From Symbiodinium microadriaticum (taxonomy: Eukaryota > Sar > Dinophyceae > Suessiales > Symbiodiniaceae): a stretch of DNA of 64,000 nucleotides. Made by a program: the position numbers and the translations under genes. A model generated the notes under the pieces. It saw nothing but the letters and a program-made list of their open reading frames with translations, ran no database searches and was not told the DNA's origin. The stretch lies in contig LSRX01001139.1 of assembly GCA_001939145.1 (NCBI GenBank), forward strand, positions 1 through 64,000, read 5' to 3'. Below, in pieces: positions 43,528 to 52,823 of this stretch. Positions within the stretch are counted from its first letter, which is position 1; the number at the start of each line of letters is the position of its first letter.

Positions 43528-43975
43528 GTGATATTTTGGTTTCTGCTGGCGGCGTCCTTCGGGGTACTGCTGTTCGGCACCATTCTTTTCCGTAAAGCAC
43601 AGCGAGATCTGCATGATGCCAGAATTCAACTTGAATTCCTTGCAGGGGCTATGGCGACCATACCACAGCTGGGAACCTCGCTGCATGAACTGCGTCGGGA
43701 AGCAGCTGTTAAAACGCAGGTCGGCAGATGCGCTGGACAGTCTGTATCACGGGTTGGAGTTGAGGCAGAGAGTGGGGGTGATTGACAACACGTATGACAT
43801 TGTACGAAAGTTGCACTCCCGCACAGCTGACGTGGCAGAGATCTCGCACCTGTCCTTCTTGCGAGCACAATTGCAAGCAGTCCTGAATCAGTTGCAAGCT
43901 ACGGAGGACAGACTGGCTAGGCTGGAGAGGGCTCCCAGAGGAGCCGCTGCCGGTAGTTCGTCTTGCCATCCCTGA
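43528..43975 (+). CDS. Short membrane-anchored coiled-coil protein, gene 1, frame-broken
   Basis: The frame from 43528 encodes an N-terminal membrane segment (FWFLLAASFGVLLFGTILF) then an amphipathic helix (RDLHDARIQLEFLAGAM). Near 43710 coding quality moves to the +1 frame: DALDSLYHGLELRQRVGVID, then a long heptad-like helix (LRAQLQAVLNQLQATEDRLA) and stop at 43973-43975. The change coincides with an AAAA run (43711-43714), so a one-base homopolymer indel, real or from sequencing, would explain it. The complete protein would be about 148 residues. Neighbour 44.7-45.7 kb has the same design. Function unknown; a membrane-tethered helical scaffold is inference. Confidence 0.45.
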
Positions 43976-44667
43976 CGGGACCCAGCTGCATCTGATCTGA
44001 ATGCACCCGGTAGGCCGGGGAACAGGCATGTGTAGACGCGGCTCTCAGAGTCCCAGGATGAACCGGGGCACGATGTAGAATTTGTCGAATTACAGCACCG
44101 TTTTGCCTGACACTGTTTTTGCATGAGTGTATTATCTGCATGATGCAAGCCTGTGATGCATATTGAATTTACATACTGCAGTGCATGACTGGCATAGCCC
44201 ACTTCGCATGTTTCTCCCTCGCTGCATAAACAAGTTTGATGCTGCAGGCTCGGGGGATTGGGCGCGTTGGTGTGCTTGGAGCAGATTCCCCAAGCCGAAA
44301 CTCTGCTTCCTCCCTTTGCTCTAGACCCATAAACCCGTCACCCTATGGCCCGTATCCTTCATCGAAGCTAGCAGCTAGCTCTCTGAATTTGTTCTTGCTA
44401 CCCGAACTCAGCAAGCATGCGTTGTTCTCAATGGGGTTGCCTGCCTTAATTTTCCAGTTGGAGGGAATATATAGGGTCTGGGGTCCGGCGTTTTCGGTCT
44501 TGGTCTGGTTTTTTAGGCTGGGACCTTAATGCGGGGGCGTCTTGAGGTGCTTCTTTTCGAGTTCCAAGGGGCCTGTGTTTAATGCACCCTGGGGTTGTGA
44601 CGGCTTGGAATCGTTGACAATCACTGACATATTGCTGCAAACATGTGCGGAACATTGACTCTCGTGC
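43976..44667. other. Spacer between the two coiled-coil genes
   Basis: The first 220 bp hold a cluster of TGCATG words (44118-44190) related to one downstream of gene 2. The rest is unassigned. Confidence 0.45.
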
Positions 44668-44748
44668 TTGAAGCAGGAGCTTGATGGCCGAAAGCCCGAA
44701 GCTGTATGTGCCACAAGCCTCACTGCTAGCTTACGTCGCCCACAAGCC

Positions 44749-45715
44749 ATGGCCGTCTCTGCTACTGGGACAGGACAAGCGCTGGCTTGGCTCGAGGTGG
44801 CAGCAGGACTCATGACGTGGACGTGGAAACTCAAGCTTGGGGTCTCCTTGGTGTGTTTCGCGCTGATGCTGTTCATGTACTGGGGGCGTGGTCGACGCTT
44901 TCAGCGGCTGCAACTGCTCGCGACAACCAACGACCCTGCCGACAACGCGGCAGAGAGTGGGGAAGCCCAAGCAGAGCCGATGCTGGACCTGGTTCGTGGG
45001 CTAAGAAAAATGCTTCTGGAGCTCCAGTCCCTTGTGACAGAGGAAGGGGCAATGACGCGACAGGGCATGCTCTTCGAGGATGTGCAAGCTCGAATTCAAG
45101 CTGTGGTGAACAAGGCGGTGTCGAATTCGAATGCACTGGAGAAGATCGCCCAGAGGCTCGAGACCATCCACTCTGGACTGGCGAAAACAGCGGCTACCTT
45201 TCATAAAGAGGGGATGGACACAATCGATCGAGGACTACCTGCAGACCTTGAAGAAAGACCTGCTTGAGTTCTTTGAGAAGACTGGGCTGGCACAGAACGA
45301 GGACCTCGTCAAGAAGCTGGATGCCTTTTTGAAGAAGGCCTTTGAGAAGCTCAAGTCTGACACAGAGGCATCACTTGTGACGTGCACGACGACAATCCAG
45401 AGGGACTTCAATGTCCTTAAGAAGAACCAGTCCCTTTTCGGCTCGGCCATGGGGGACAAGTTCCAGGAGATCCTCAAGGAGATGGCCAAGAACTACGACA
45501 ACATGCAGAAGGTGTGCAAGGAGACCAGGGACCTGGTTCGTTGGCAGCAGAGCCAACTTGAAACCCTTCAGACGGGAACAGATCATTTGCCAGATAGGCT
45601 CTGCATCCTCCGGGACACCCTCAACGACACCCAACAGTTGGCGCTGGACGTCAAAGGGTACGTGGAGGACCTCAAAGGACAGATGGAGGACGACAAGTCA
45701 CGACAGGAGTGCTAG
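44749..45715 (+). CDS. Membrane-anchored coiled-coil protein, gene 2, frame-broken
   Basis: From the Met at 44749: a membrane helix (LGVSLVCFALMLFMYWGRGR at about residues 26-45), a basic stop-transfer (GRGRRFQR), then helices (DLVRGLRKMLLELQSLVTEE; NSNALEKIAQRLETIHSGLA). At 45216-45223 the sequence ATCGATCG is a 4-bp duplication, after which coding quality passes to the +1 frame: DYLQTLKKDLLEFFEKTGLA, KKLDAFLKKAFEKLKSDTEA and several more helices to the stop at 45713-45715. Without the duplication the product would be about 320 residues, with one N-terminal membrane anchor and an almost fully helical, heptad-rich body. An upstream Met at 44668 is in frame but its leader looks non-coding. No family is recognised. 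Confidence 0.55.
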
Positions 45716-47606
45716 GAACAACCTTCGCCCCCACATGGCACCTGGCAACCGCCTCCGCATGCTGCTCCGGTTGGCCCAACAGGGGGAGGCCCCACTATGC
45801 TCAACCTTGATGAACAGCTGCCGATGCCGTGAGCGGGGCGACCTGTTCTGACGCCTCTCACGCTTCAGGACGGCCGGGTCATATGTATTCCACGAGCAAT
45901 GTTGTCCCAGCTTTTGGGCGGCGCACTCTGAAAGAAGCGCCCCCCCGTGCCGCTCGTCGCCTGTAGGCGGAAAGTTTTTGCACAGGGGCCAGACTGACAG
46001 TCGCCGAGGCCTGCATGTGAATTTAATGCATGCCAGATGCATGAGTATTCCTTTGCATGTCGAATTTACACAGCATGACGAATTGGTACAGCATGTGCAT
46101 ACAATTTTGCATGAAATACTCCACAATTGCATGGCAGAGTCATCTGTATGGTCCCGTGACATGGACGCACGGCCTTGCCCGACATCTGATCGTCGCAGCA
46201 TATGAGTGTGCAGCTGTCGGTGCTGAGGGGCCCAAGCCAAGCGTTTCGTCCTGTGCAAGTCAAGTACGGTACCCCTATGTGAGTACCCAACGTTCGTTCC
46301 TGTTTACTCCCCTCGTTACACCCCAAGCGAAGCGAAAGCGTTGCGTCCCTTTGTGTATGTCTCCTTACTTGAGTCCACCTACAGTTCGTTCTTGTCCCTC
46401 TCCCCGAGCCGAACGTTTCCTCGATCCCTATATCCCTAAGCTCCCGACACAGGACATCAGATCGACAACGTTTTGTACATGGACGGGGTACGGGCATCGC
46501 CCTTCCGCAAACCCTCCTCTCCCCTTCCCCTCTGGTCGGCCCCGCTCGGAACACCATACAGGGAGTGCTGGCCATAATGTCGTATGTCGTCTCCCTTCCT
46601 CTGGGGTACTTCGGGGTCTTTAGGCACCCTAACCCTTGGGTTATAGATACCACTAACCTGCGCTCGCAAACATGGCTCGCACTAACGCTGACACGGCTGA
46701 CCAATCTGAGCCTCTGGCGCGACATGCTTCACTGCTGGTAATTCTGGAGGAGCAATTAGAGTTTCTGGCATATGACTCGCTCTGCTACAATGGATCTGCA
46801 TGGCTGGTGCAGGGACGCTTTTACTGCCTGAGAAGACGGCCACTCTCAAAGACGACGAGAGCTGCTTGATATGAGGGTGTACATCAGACCGATACGACCT
46901 GCATGCGCGAAGACCATACAGGAGAGAGAGAATTCATGAATTCACTGACAAACAGCCCGAGGTGGACTTGCCGTGCCAAACAGTTCTGCATGGAGCTCGA
47001 AATCATGAATTCATGAATTCTGTCAAGCAAGGGTGCCCCTGGGTGAGGACAAAGGGTCTGTCAGTATGCTCTTATTGAGCCGATTGATAGGCTCAGTGTG
47101 ACGTGCAACAGCGGGACCAGCGGGGACAGGTGACAGAACACACTTTCAGTGCAAATTTTGGGGCTGCATGAGAAGATACCATCAATTGAACGCATGTGCG
47201 GGAAGAAGTACACCAAGATGCATTGTTTTCGAATTTGTGAATGCAAGAGCCGGGGTTTACAACAGACAGTCTTATTCGGTCTGGGAGTGGTGAAGAGGCA
47301 ATGTACATAAGGGCTCTTGACTCCGGCCGGCTGGTCTTTGGGGCAAGCTGTGAATGGGGTTGGTTTTTGGGAAAGCCGCGGCGTCACCGCCAACCTGGCT
47401 GCGATACCACCAGGCCTTCGGGACCGCTTTGGCTGAGTGCCGGGACCGATCTTCCCAAGATGCTGACGGCACCAGCCTCAGCTCTTCATCTTGCAGAGGC
47501 GGTCACTTGCGCACTGCCGGTCAGGAGCAGCAGGAATGACATAGCTCTTCATAACAGGAACCTGGCTCTGCCAGGCAGTGGCTGAAAATATTCCGGCATC
47601 ACGATC
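45716..47606. other. Unassigned sequence downstream of coiled-coil gene 2
   Basis: Holds a dense TGCATG cluster (46012-46136), two copies of the 14-bp palindrome GAATTCATGAATTC (46930-46943, 47007-47020), and a 65-codon plus-strand ORF at 46672-46869 too weak to call. Confidence 0.4.
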
Positions 47607-47718
47607 TCAGCCGCCGAAAACAAGGTACTTCGCCCGGGGCCTGGTCTCCAACAAGGCGAGAACGGCCTTGCGCTTGGCCTTCGTCGCAAAGGCGGCTGCG
47701 AGCCTCATGGTGAACTTC
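47607..47718 (-). CDS. Small Ala/Lys-rich terminal exon
   Basis: After an acceptor (gttcccag/gaagttcacc) the minus strand reads KFTMRLAAAFATKAKRKAV, then LALLETRPRAKYLVFGG and a TGA at 47607-47609. Third positions are strongly G/C, as in expressed dinoflagellate genes, unlike the flanks. Either a last exon or, from the ATG at 47708, a 33-residue ORF. No family is recognised. Confidence 0.33.
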
Positions 47719-48654
47719 CTGGGAACATGGAAGTTGAAGCTTCTCCATGTCAGCTTTCACCTGGAACGTCGCACAAACTCGAGCCATGGTAAGGATTCAC
47801 CGAGTCTTAAGTGGGATAAGCACGCAGTGCACCCATAAAGGCCCAGACCAGGTCACTGTAGTGGATAGGCGGTCACTGTAGTGGATAGGCATCTGAGGAC
47901 TGGGATCGGCCAGCTTGTCTTGCCAATCAGACAGCGCCGACAGGTCAACTGGGACATGCCCACGGACGGGCTAAAGCGCCTCCAAGTATAGGAGGTAAGC
48001 TTGTCCGGGTCATCAACCATATCGGTAAAGGCCACCTGAACCGCGAGTCGACTGCGGCAGCGACCAAGGCGCAACGCTTGCTATGGAAGCACAGACCGCA
48101 GGTGGCCTTCCTCGCCTCTGCAAGTCGAAGGCCTGGCACCACAGAGTCCAGCCCCATCCTGACGTGAATGCCGAAGCAATGGCGAAGTAAAGCCCGCGCA
48201 ATTCCTCTTCTGCTTGCCCTCGCGGCAGAAGCATGCACGGTCGACCCGCGATGCCAAGTGCATCGTTGCGAGTCAGGTGGACATATCGCATGCAAGCTGA
48301 GGCTTTTGTTTGCATCTCCACTGGCCAGGCAACGCTGTCCACCTGCGATCGCCGACTGCACACTGCGACCTCGCAGCTTCCGGTGCACGCCACGGGAGCT
48401 CGGCCTGCTTGACCGCCCACGTGAGGCCTGCCCTGGAAAACAAAACTGTTGATGCGTCAGAAAGCCTGCGTGAAGCAGGATGTGTGACGTTAGAAGTGAG
48501 CTCTTGAGTTTCGTGAATGCGATGTCTTGTATAGAGTTCTAAATCGAGCTTGGAACTTGGAACGCATGATGTCCGCTGTTTCAATATCAAGGGTGGGCTA
48601 CGTAGGTGCCCCCTGAGTCGTTCACAGATCTTCTAGCATGCTCAGAACTTTGTA
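47719..48654. other. Unassigned sequence
   Basis: Contains a perfect 20-bp tandem duplication (ggtcactgtagtggataggc at 47851-47870 and 47871-47890). Minus-strand open frames at 47945-48420 are not convincing. Confidence 0.35.
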
Positions 48655-48800
48655 CACAAATGTGAGCTAGGAGTCTCCGTGATCTTGGTATTGCGCTGTG
48701 ACAAGAGGGTTTGCCTTCGCGCTGCCGGGCCCGACTGCTCAGCTGCTGTCCCGGATGTAAACCCGCCGGTCGCGCATCAACAGGGTATGATGAGCACAAT
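48655..48800 (+). repeat. Direct repeat B (left copy)
   Basis: Similar to 50635-50790 in the same orientation: gtgag-c-aggag-ctc-gtgatcttgg, agggtttgccttcgcgctgc, gggcccgact and gctg-tc-cggatgtaa. The right copy has about 27 extra bases. Confidence 0.65.
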
Positions 48801-48823
48801 CAAATACCGCGAGCGCAACTGCC

Positions 48824-49865
48824 GTGCCAGATGTGCAGATCAACGCTCAAGATAACCGGGAAGCAGAACAAAGTGTCACCGTGAGAACGATGACAGTGGC
48901 AATGGCTACAGGTCAGGATTCTGCGGACGGCAGTCTTCAAGGGGAGTTGGAAGCGCCCCAAGGTCAGCTGATGGATGGGAGTGGGCAATCCTTTGACCAG
49001 ATGAATGCTGCGCAAGCATCGTGGAGTATGATGTCTGCCAGGAGGACGGCGCCAGCATGGATACAGAGGTGGGGGCTTTCTTCCATGAGATGGGGAGTCA
49101 GCAAACTGCGAGACGGGTCATAGGGTCTCCTGAGACTGACCCCGGGAGGTGGAACCCTCCACCAGCAGGACAGGACGTCCAGTGGCTTTGGGTGGGGCGA
49201 TGTCTTTGTCTTCGGTGTGGGGTGTGCAACCAGCCTGGCCTTGGCCATCTGCGTCGGGCGTACAACCAGCATGGCCTTTGCCATCGGCGTCTGGTGTACA
49301 AGAAGCCTTGCCTATGCCATCGGCAGCGGGCGTTCAAGCAGCTTTGCCTTTTGTCCGGATTCCTCAGCGTCGGGCGTACAACCGGCTTTGCCTTTGTCCT
49401 CGGCATCTGGTGCACAAGCAGCCTTGCCCTTGTCCTCGGCATCTCACGTATGCCTCTGTCCTCGACATCATCGGGTGTTTATGCAACAATACCTATGGCC
49501 TCCGCATCTGGCGTACCAGCAAGTGCTTCTGTGCCCCTACCATTACCTCGGGGGCAACGACAGTGTTGAGCCCTGCAATACCTACGGCAGGGACGACGGA
49601 TCCAACGGCACGCTTGCTTGAGGGTGTGGAGAAGGTGATAAAGAGCGGACAGCCGGAAGAGTTGAGCAAAACGGCAGAGGCACCAAAATTGCCAGAGCTG
49701 TCGGAGTCATCCTCAGTGGATTTTGGGGACTGGTTTTACTTCCTGGAACCCGTCATGAGTGACCTCTCGGCTTTGAGTGCGGAGTGGTGGAGTGTTGTGA
49801 CCCGATATGCCCAGGAGGTAAATGAGAAACACAGTCTGCGGATCAATTCGCGAAGTTGTCTGTGA
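48824..49865 (+). pseudogene. Retroelement gag-like region, frame-broken
   Basis: The first part (48824-49120) reads REAEQSVTVRTMTVAMATGQ and is Gln/Ala-rich. A 36-bp minisatellite follows. The end, in the frame 49149-49865, has LLEGVEKVIKSGQPEELSKT and VDFGDWFYFLEPVMSDLSAL then SAEWWSVVTRYAQEVNEKHS. F-G-D-W-x-x-x-x-x-P-V-M-x-D-L-S ... W-W is a pattern I recall from gag-like regions of dinoflagellate LTR retroelements, where it would form part of the particle. The frame ends at 49865. No protease or polymerase follows in this copy. Confidence 0.5.
49222..49455 (+). repeat. 36-bp minisatellite inside the gag-like region
   Basis: Units of the form gcctggccttggccatctgc / gtcgggcgtacaacca repeat about six times, encoding a 12-residue P-S-A-S-G-V-Q-x-A-L-P-x motif. 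One unit is longer (49344-49386), which shifts the motif to another frame, so the repeat continues coding-like in two frames. Confidence 0.8.
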
Positions 49866-50304
49866 AGCCGTCGGGTTCAGTTCAGCCGAGCTGGCTGATG
49901 TGAAATGGAACAGGCTGGACAGACGAGGATTCTACTCGCGGCGGCACCTGATGATGTAAAGTGAGAGCTGGTGGCAGCAAGTACTCGCAGCATGCTTGAG
50001 GTTCTCGCTCTATCAAGAGCGGTGAGCTCGCAGACGGCATGAAAGCTGTCTTGGCGGCGCCCTGTATGAACCACGTGCCAATGAAGGACCAGATGGAGAC
50101 GATGGTGGAGATGAGATGCCCAAGGATGACCGAGAGGCCTGGGTGTGGATAAAGAAGTTCCCGATCAGCCACACAAAGCGAGGGAATGGATGGTCCACAT
50201 GTTCTCGGGGAAGAGTGTCAAAAATGATCCGCTACATCGGAAGTAGACCTGCAGAAGGGCTGGAACCTCCATGACGAAAGCTCTTCGATGCGCTAATTGC
50301 AGGG

Positions 50305-50678
50305 GTGGGATGCATTAAGCACATCATCGGTGGCCCACCAGCGGCGATGTTCTCGCCCTGCAATTTCAAGAAGAACGGAGACTCGGGCCCGCAGGCATCC
50401 AGGTCGGTTCATGAGCCATGGCGTCTACGGGATGGCCTCACCCGGCCACCGAGATGGGCAAGTTCCAGTTTGAGCAGGGAGCGTTGGGACACCTGTTGCG
50501 GCGACCTACATGCTGTTTGAGTAGCCTGGGCTTGGCCCCAAAAAACTCCAGAGCGTTTGTGTTTCCGGACACCGGTGAGCCAAATCACTCGGTGCTGCCC
50601 CATGGCTCCAGAATCACTGTGGTGGACGCGATCCATGAGTGGAGCCAGGAGACTCGCGATCTTGGTGTTGTGCTGTGA
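50305..50678 (+). pseudogene. GGPP-motif domain of a dinoflagellate retroelement
   Basis: One frame reads MGCIKHIIGGPPAAMFSPCN, then PQASRSVHEPWRLRDGLTRP; coding quality then moves to a second frame with EMGKFQFEQGALGHLLRRPT. I recall this combination (I-G-G-P-P-C-x-T-x-S ... P-x-x-R ... F-x-Q-G-x-L-G-H-x-x-x-x-P-T) from retroelement polyproteins of dinoflagellates. The G-G-P-P loop resembles the catalytic P-C loop of cytosine-5 methyltransferases, but here Ala replaces the Cys. Function unknown; probably inactive. Confidence 0.45.
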
Positions 50679-50790
50679 AACGAGGGTTTGCCTTCGCGCT
50701 GCATGTATGGTGCCATGGATAGCATGTCGGGCCCGACTATCCAGCTGCTCTCGCGGATGTAAGCTCAGCGGTTTCACATCAACATAAAAA
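50635..50790 (+). repeat. Direct repeat B (right copy)
   Basis: Partner of 48655-48800; see that entry. The two copies bracket the gag-like and GGPP regions. Confidence 0.65.
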
Positions 50791-51115
50791 GACTGGAGGT
50801 CCACACCGTCCACCAGTCCACCTCCTCGGGCCCATCGCATCCCCTGGCAATTTGGAAGTGCTGCAATTCACGCTGCAGCGTGGTGGGTGATTGTTCCGTT
50901 GACTGCGGCGGCCTCCGCAGACTCACAGACCCTGACCGCCAAATCCCACGCAGCCTGGCACCCAGCGTTCAATGGCGTTCGACTCGCCGGCTGGTCGCTA
51001 TACACGTTGACATCAAGTCCAAAGCTCAGCCAGGTCATCGGCAAGAGCACTCTCGACCGGTGCCGCCGGCTTAGGCTTCAGTCGCCTGTGCTCTGGGACA
51101 CCAGCCTCCGCTGCC
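50791..51115. other. Unassigned sequence
   Basis: No supported gene. Confidence 0.35.
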
Positions 51116-51420
51116 TCATGCGCAAAAGCCAAGGTTGTCCTCTCGTCGACCGTGCTGCAGATCGACTGTCAAGATGAGGCCACCGCCGCGTGGCGCTGCC
51201 TCGTCATAGATCCCAGAGACGTAGGCGAAGTCGCTGTCATCCAGAAGCTCAAAGGCTTTGCGCCATGCCCCGACACGCACATATGCAGAGGTGTTCTCAC
51301 CGAACAGGCCCGAGGAAAATGAGGCTTGCTCGGGCCCCGCCACCATTGCTGCCGCTAGCATAGGCCTAAGCCGAGAGCCAACCACGTCGAGGACCCGTTT
51401 GTCCGAAGGACCTGAAAAAG
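51116..51420 (-). CDS. Hypothetical exon
   Basis: The minus-strand frame 51577-51116 has good composition in its second part: GPSDKRVLDVVGSRLRPMLA, FGENTSAYVRVGAWRKAFEL, LDDSDFAYVSGIYDEAAPRG and GGLILTVDLQHG, with an acidic/hydrophobic balance typical of a folded domain. The first 50 codons look non-coding, so an acceptor probably lies near 51420. Stop at 51116-51118. No family is recognised; it may be retroelement-derived given its neighbours. Confidence 0.33.
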
Positions 51421-52637
51421 AAGTGCAGGAGACAGAGAGAGAGAGGGCCAGACCCGACTCGGCAGGCCACTCCCGCCAAACAAAACACCAAACAAAACAC
51501 GACTGGCGCTCCGGCCAGCCGAAGGACCCGTCACCACGGTCAAAAAGTGCCGGGTCAGCCTGCGTTCCATCTTGCACTCATCACAGCAGGTCGCCGAGCA
51601 ATCAATGATTGTAGATCCTCCACGTAAGCCGCCCAGAGGACATGCAGGCCGAACAAGGCGGGGTACCATCGACGGTCGCAGCCATAACGTGGGGCTGTGC
51701 AGTCCTGGCACCTTTCGACTCAGGCCCAAACTTCAGGTGGCGAATGCCCAGTTCAGCCAAGATATCGCGGCGGGTAAAGGTGCCCGCGATTGGGAACTGA
51801 AGTCCTCTATGGTTCTGATGGCGAACACAGTTGGGCTCCACACAGGCTGCGGTTGGTGCTGGGGGAATTGCTCCATCTACTTCGGGCATGCGGCATGCGA
51901 TCAAAAACCGGAGGGGGGTGCTGAATGTCGATAGCCCCGACACAATGCATTGCACACTCGCCGACCCGACCCGGCCCGACCCGCCTCGTGAAACTCGCGG
52001 AGTCGCACCTTGCCCTTCGGCCTCCTGATCGCTCGACTTGGCGACGAGGTCTTATAAGGGTAAGAACTTGGCCTGTGTCCGCCGCTGGCACGCTGAGTTG
52101 CAGCCTCCCTCGGCGTTTCTGTTGCGATTCTTAGGGTTGGGTTTTCTTAGCCGGTTGCACCGCCGTGTGCTCTGTGCTGCTGGCGCCGCGCCGTGTGGAC
52201 AGGTGAATGACTGATCATTCCCTCTTTTGCCTTCGTGGAGCTACTCCGTCGACTACCTGACGATGCTAGGGTGCTTCATGACAATCTGGAACGAGCAATC
52301 TTCGCAGTAATTTCATCGAATCCGGCACGGTCGCAATGAAGGACGCTCTGGATCCCTCGCAAAACAAAGGGAAACCTTGAGTTCGATCGAACAGGCGCCA
52401 CGGCAGGAGTCGATGTGTTACTGAGGGGAAAAGAGAATAAATGGAAAATTTCGCCGACATGGTCAAGATATGAAGGGATTTAATTCGACATGGTCCGATC
52501 CGTTCAGTCGAGCGCACGAATCGCCAAGCACCCGTCCGGTGCCTTGCATCTTGGCTAAACTGATATTCAATCTACGATGCCCGGTGGTGGAGAAACGCAA
52601 GGCTTTTTCGGCATGTTCAATCATCCGCGTCTTTGGG
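51421..52637. other. Unassigned sequence
   Basis: A GA run at 51434-51448 and a ccgacccgaccc simple repeat at 51961-51982. No supported gene. Confidence 0.4.
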
Positions 52638-52823
52638 ATGCCGCACCTGCAAAAAGCTTGTAAGTTCCCGTATCTAAGCACAGATGCAGCGGGATTTTGT
52701 GCCTCGAAGGGGAGCACGTTGATGGACAAGGTCCTGCGACAGAACTGGCCGGAGTTTGCGCATGTCTATGAGAGCTTGATAGCACCAGCACGGGGGCTGA
52801 TGGGGATTGAAGGTTGCATGTGA
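52638..52823 (+). CDS. Possible terminal exon
   Basis: The plus-strand frame (open 52470-52823) reads protein-like in its last 60 codons: CKFPYLSTDAAGFCASKGST, LMDKVLRQNWPEFAHVYESL and IAPARGLMGIEGCM, then stop. The earlier part is weak, so this would be a last exon. Unknown family. Confidence 0.25.
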   Translation: MPHLQKACKFPYLSTDAAGFCASKGSTLMDKVLRQNWPEFAHVYESLIAPARGLMGIEGCM

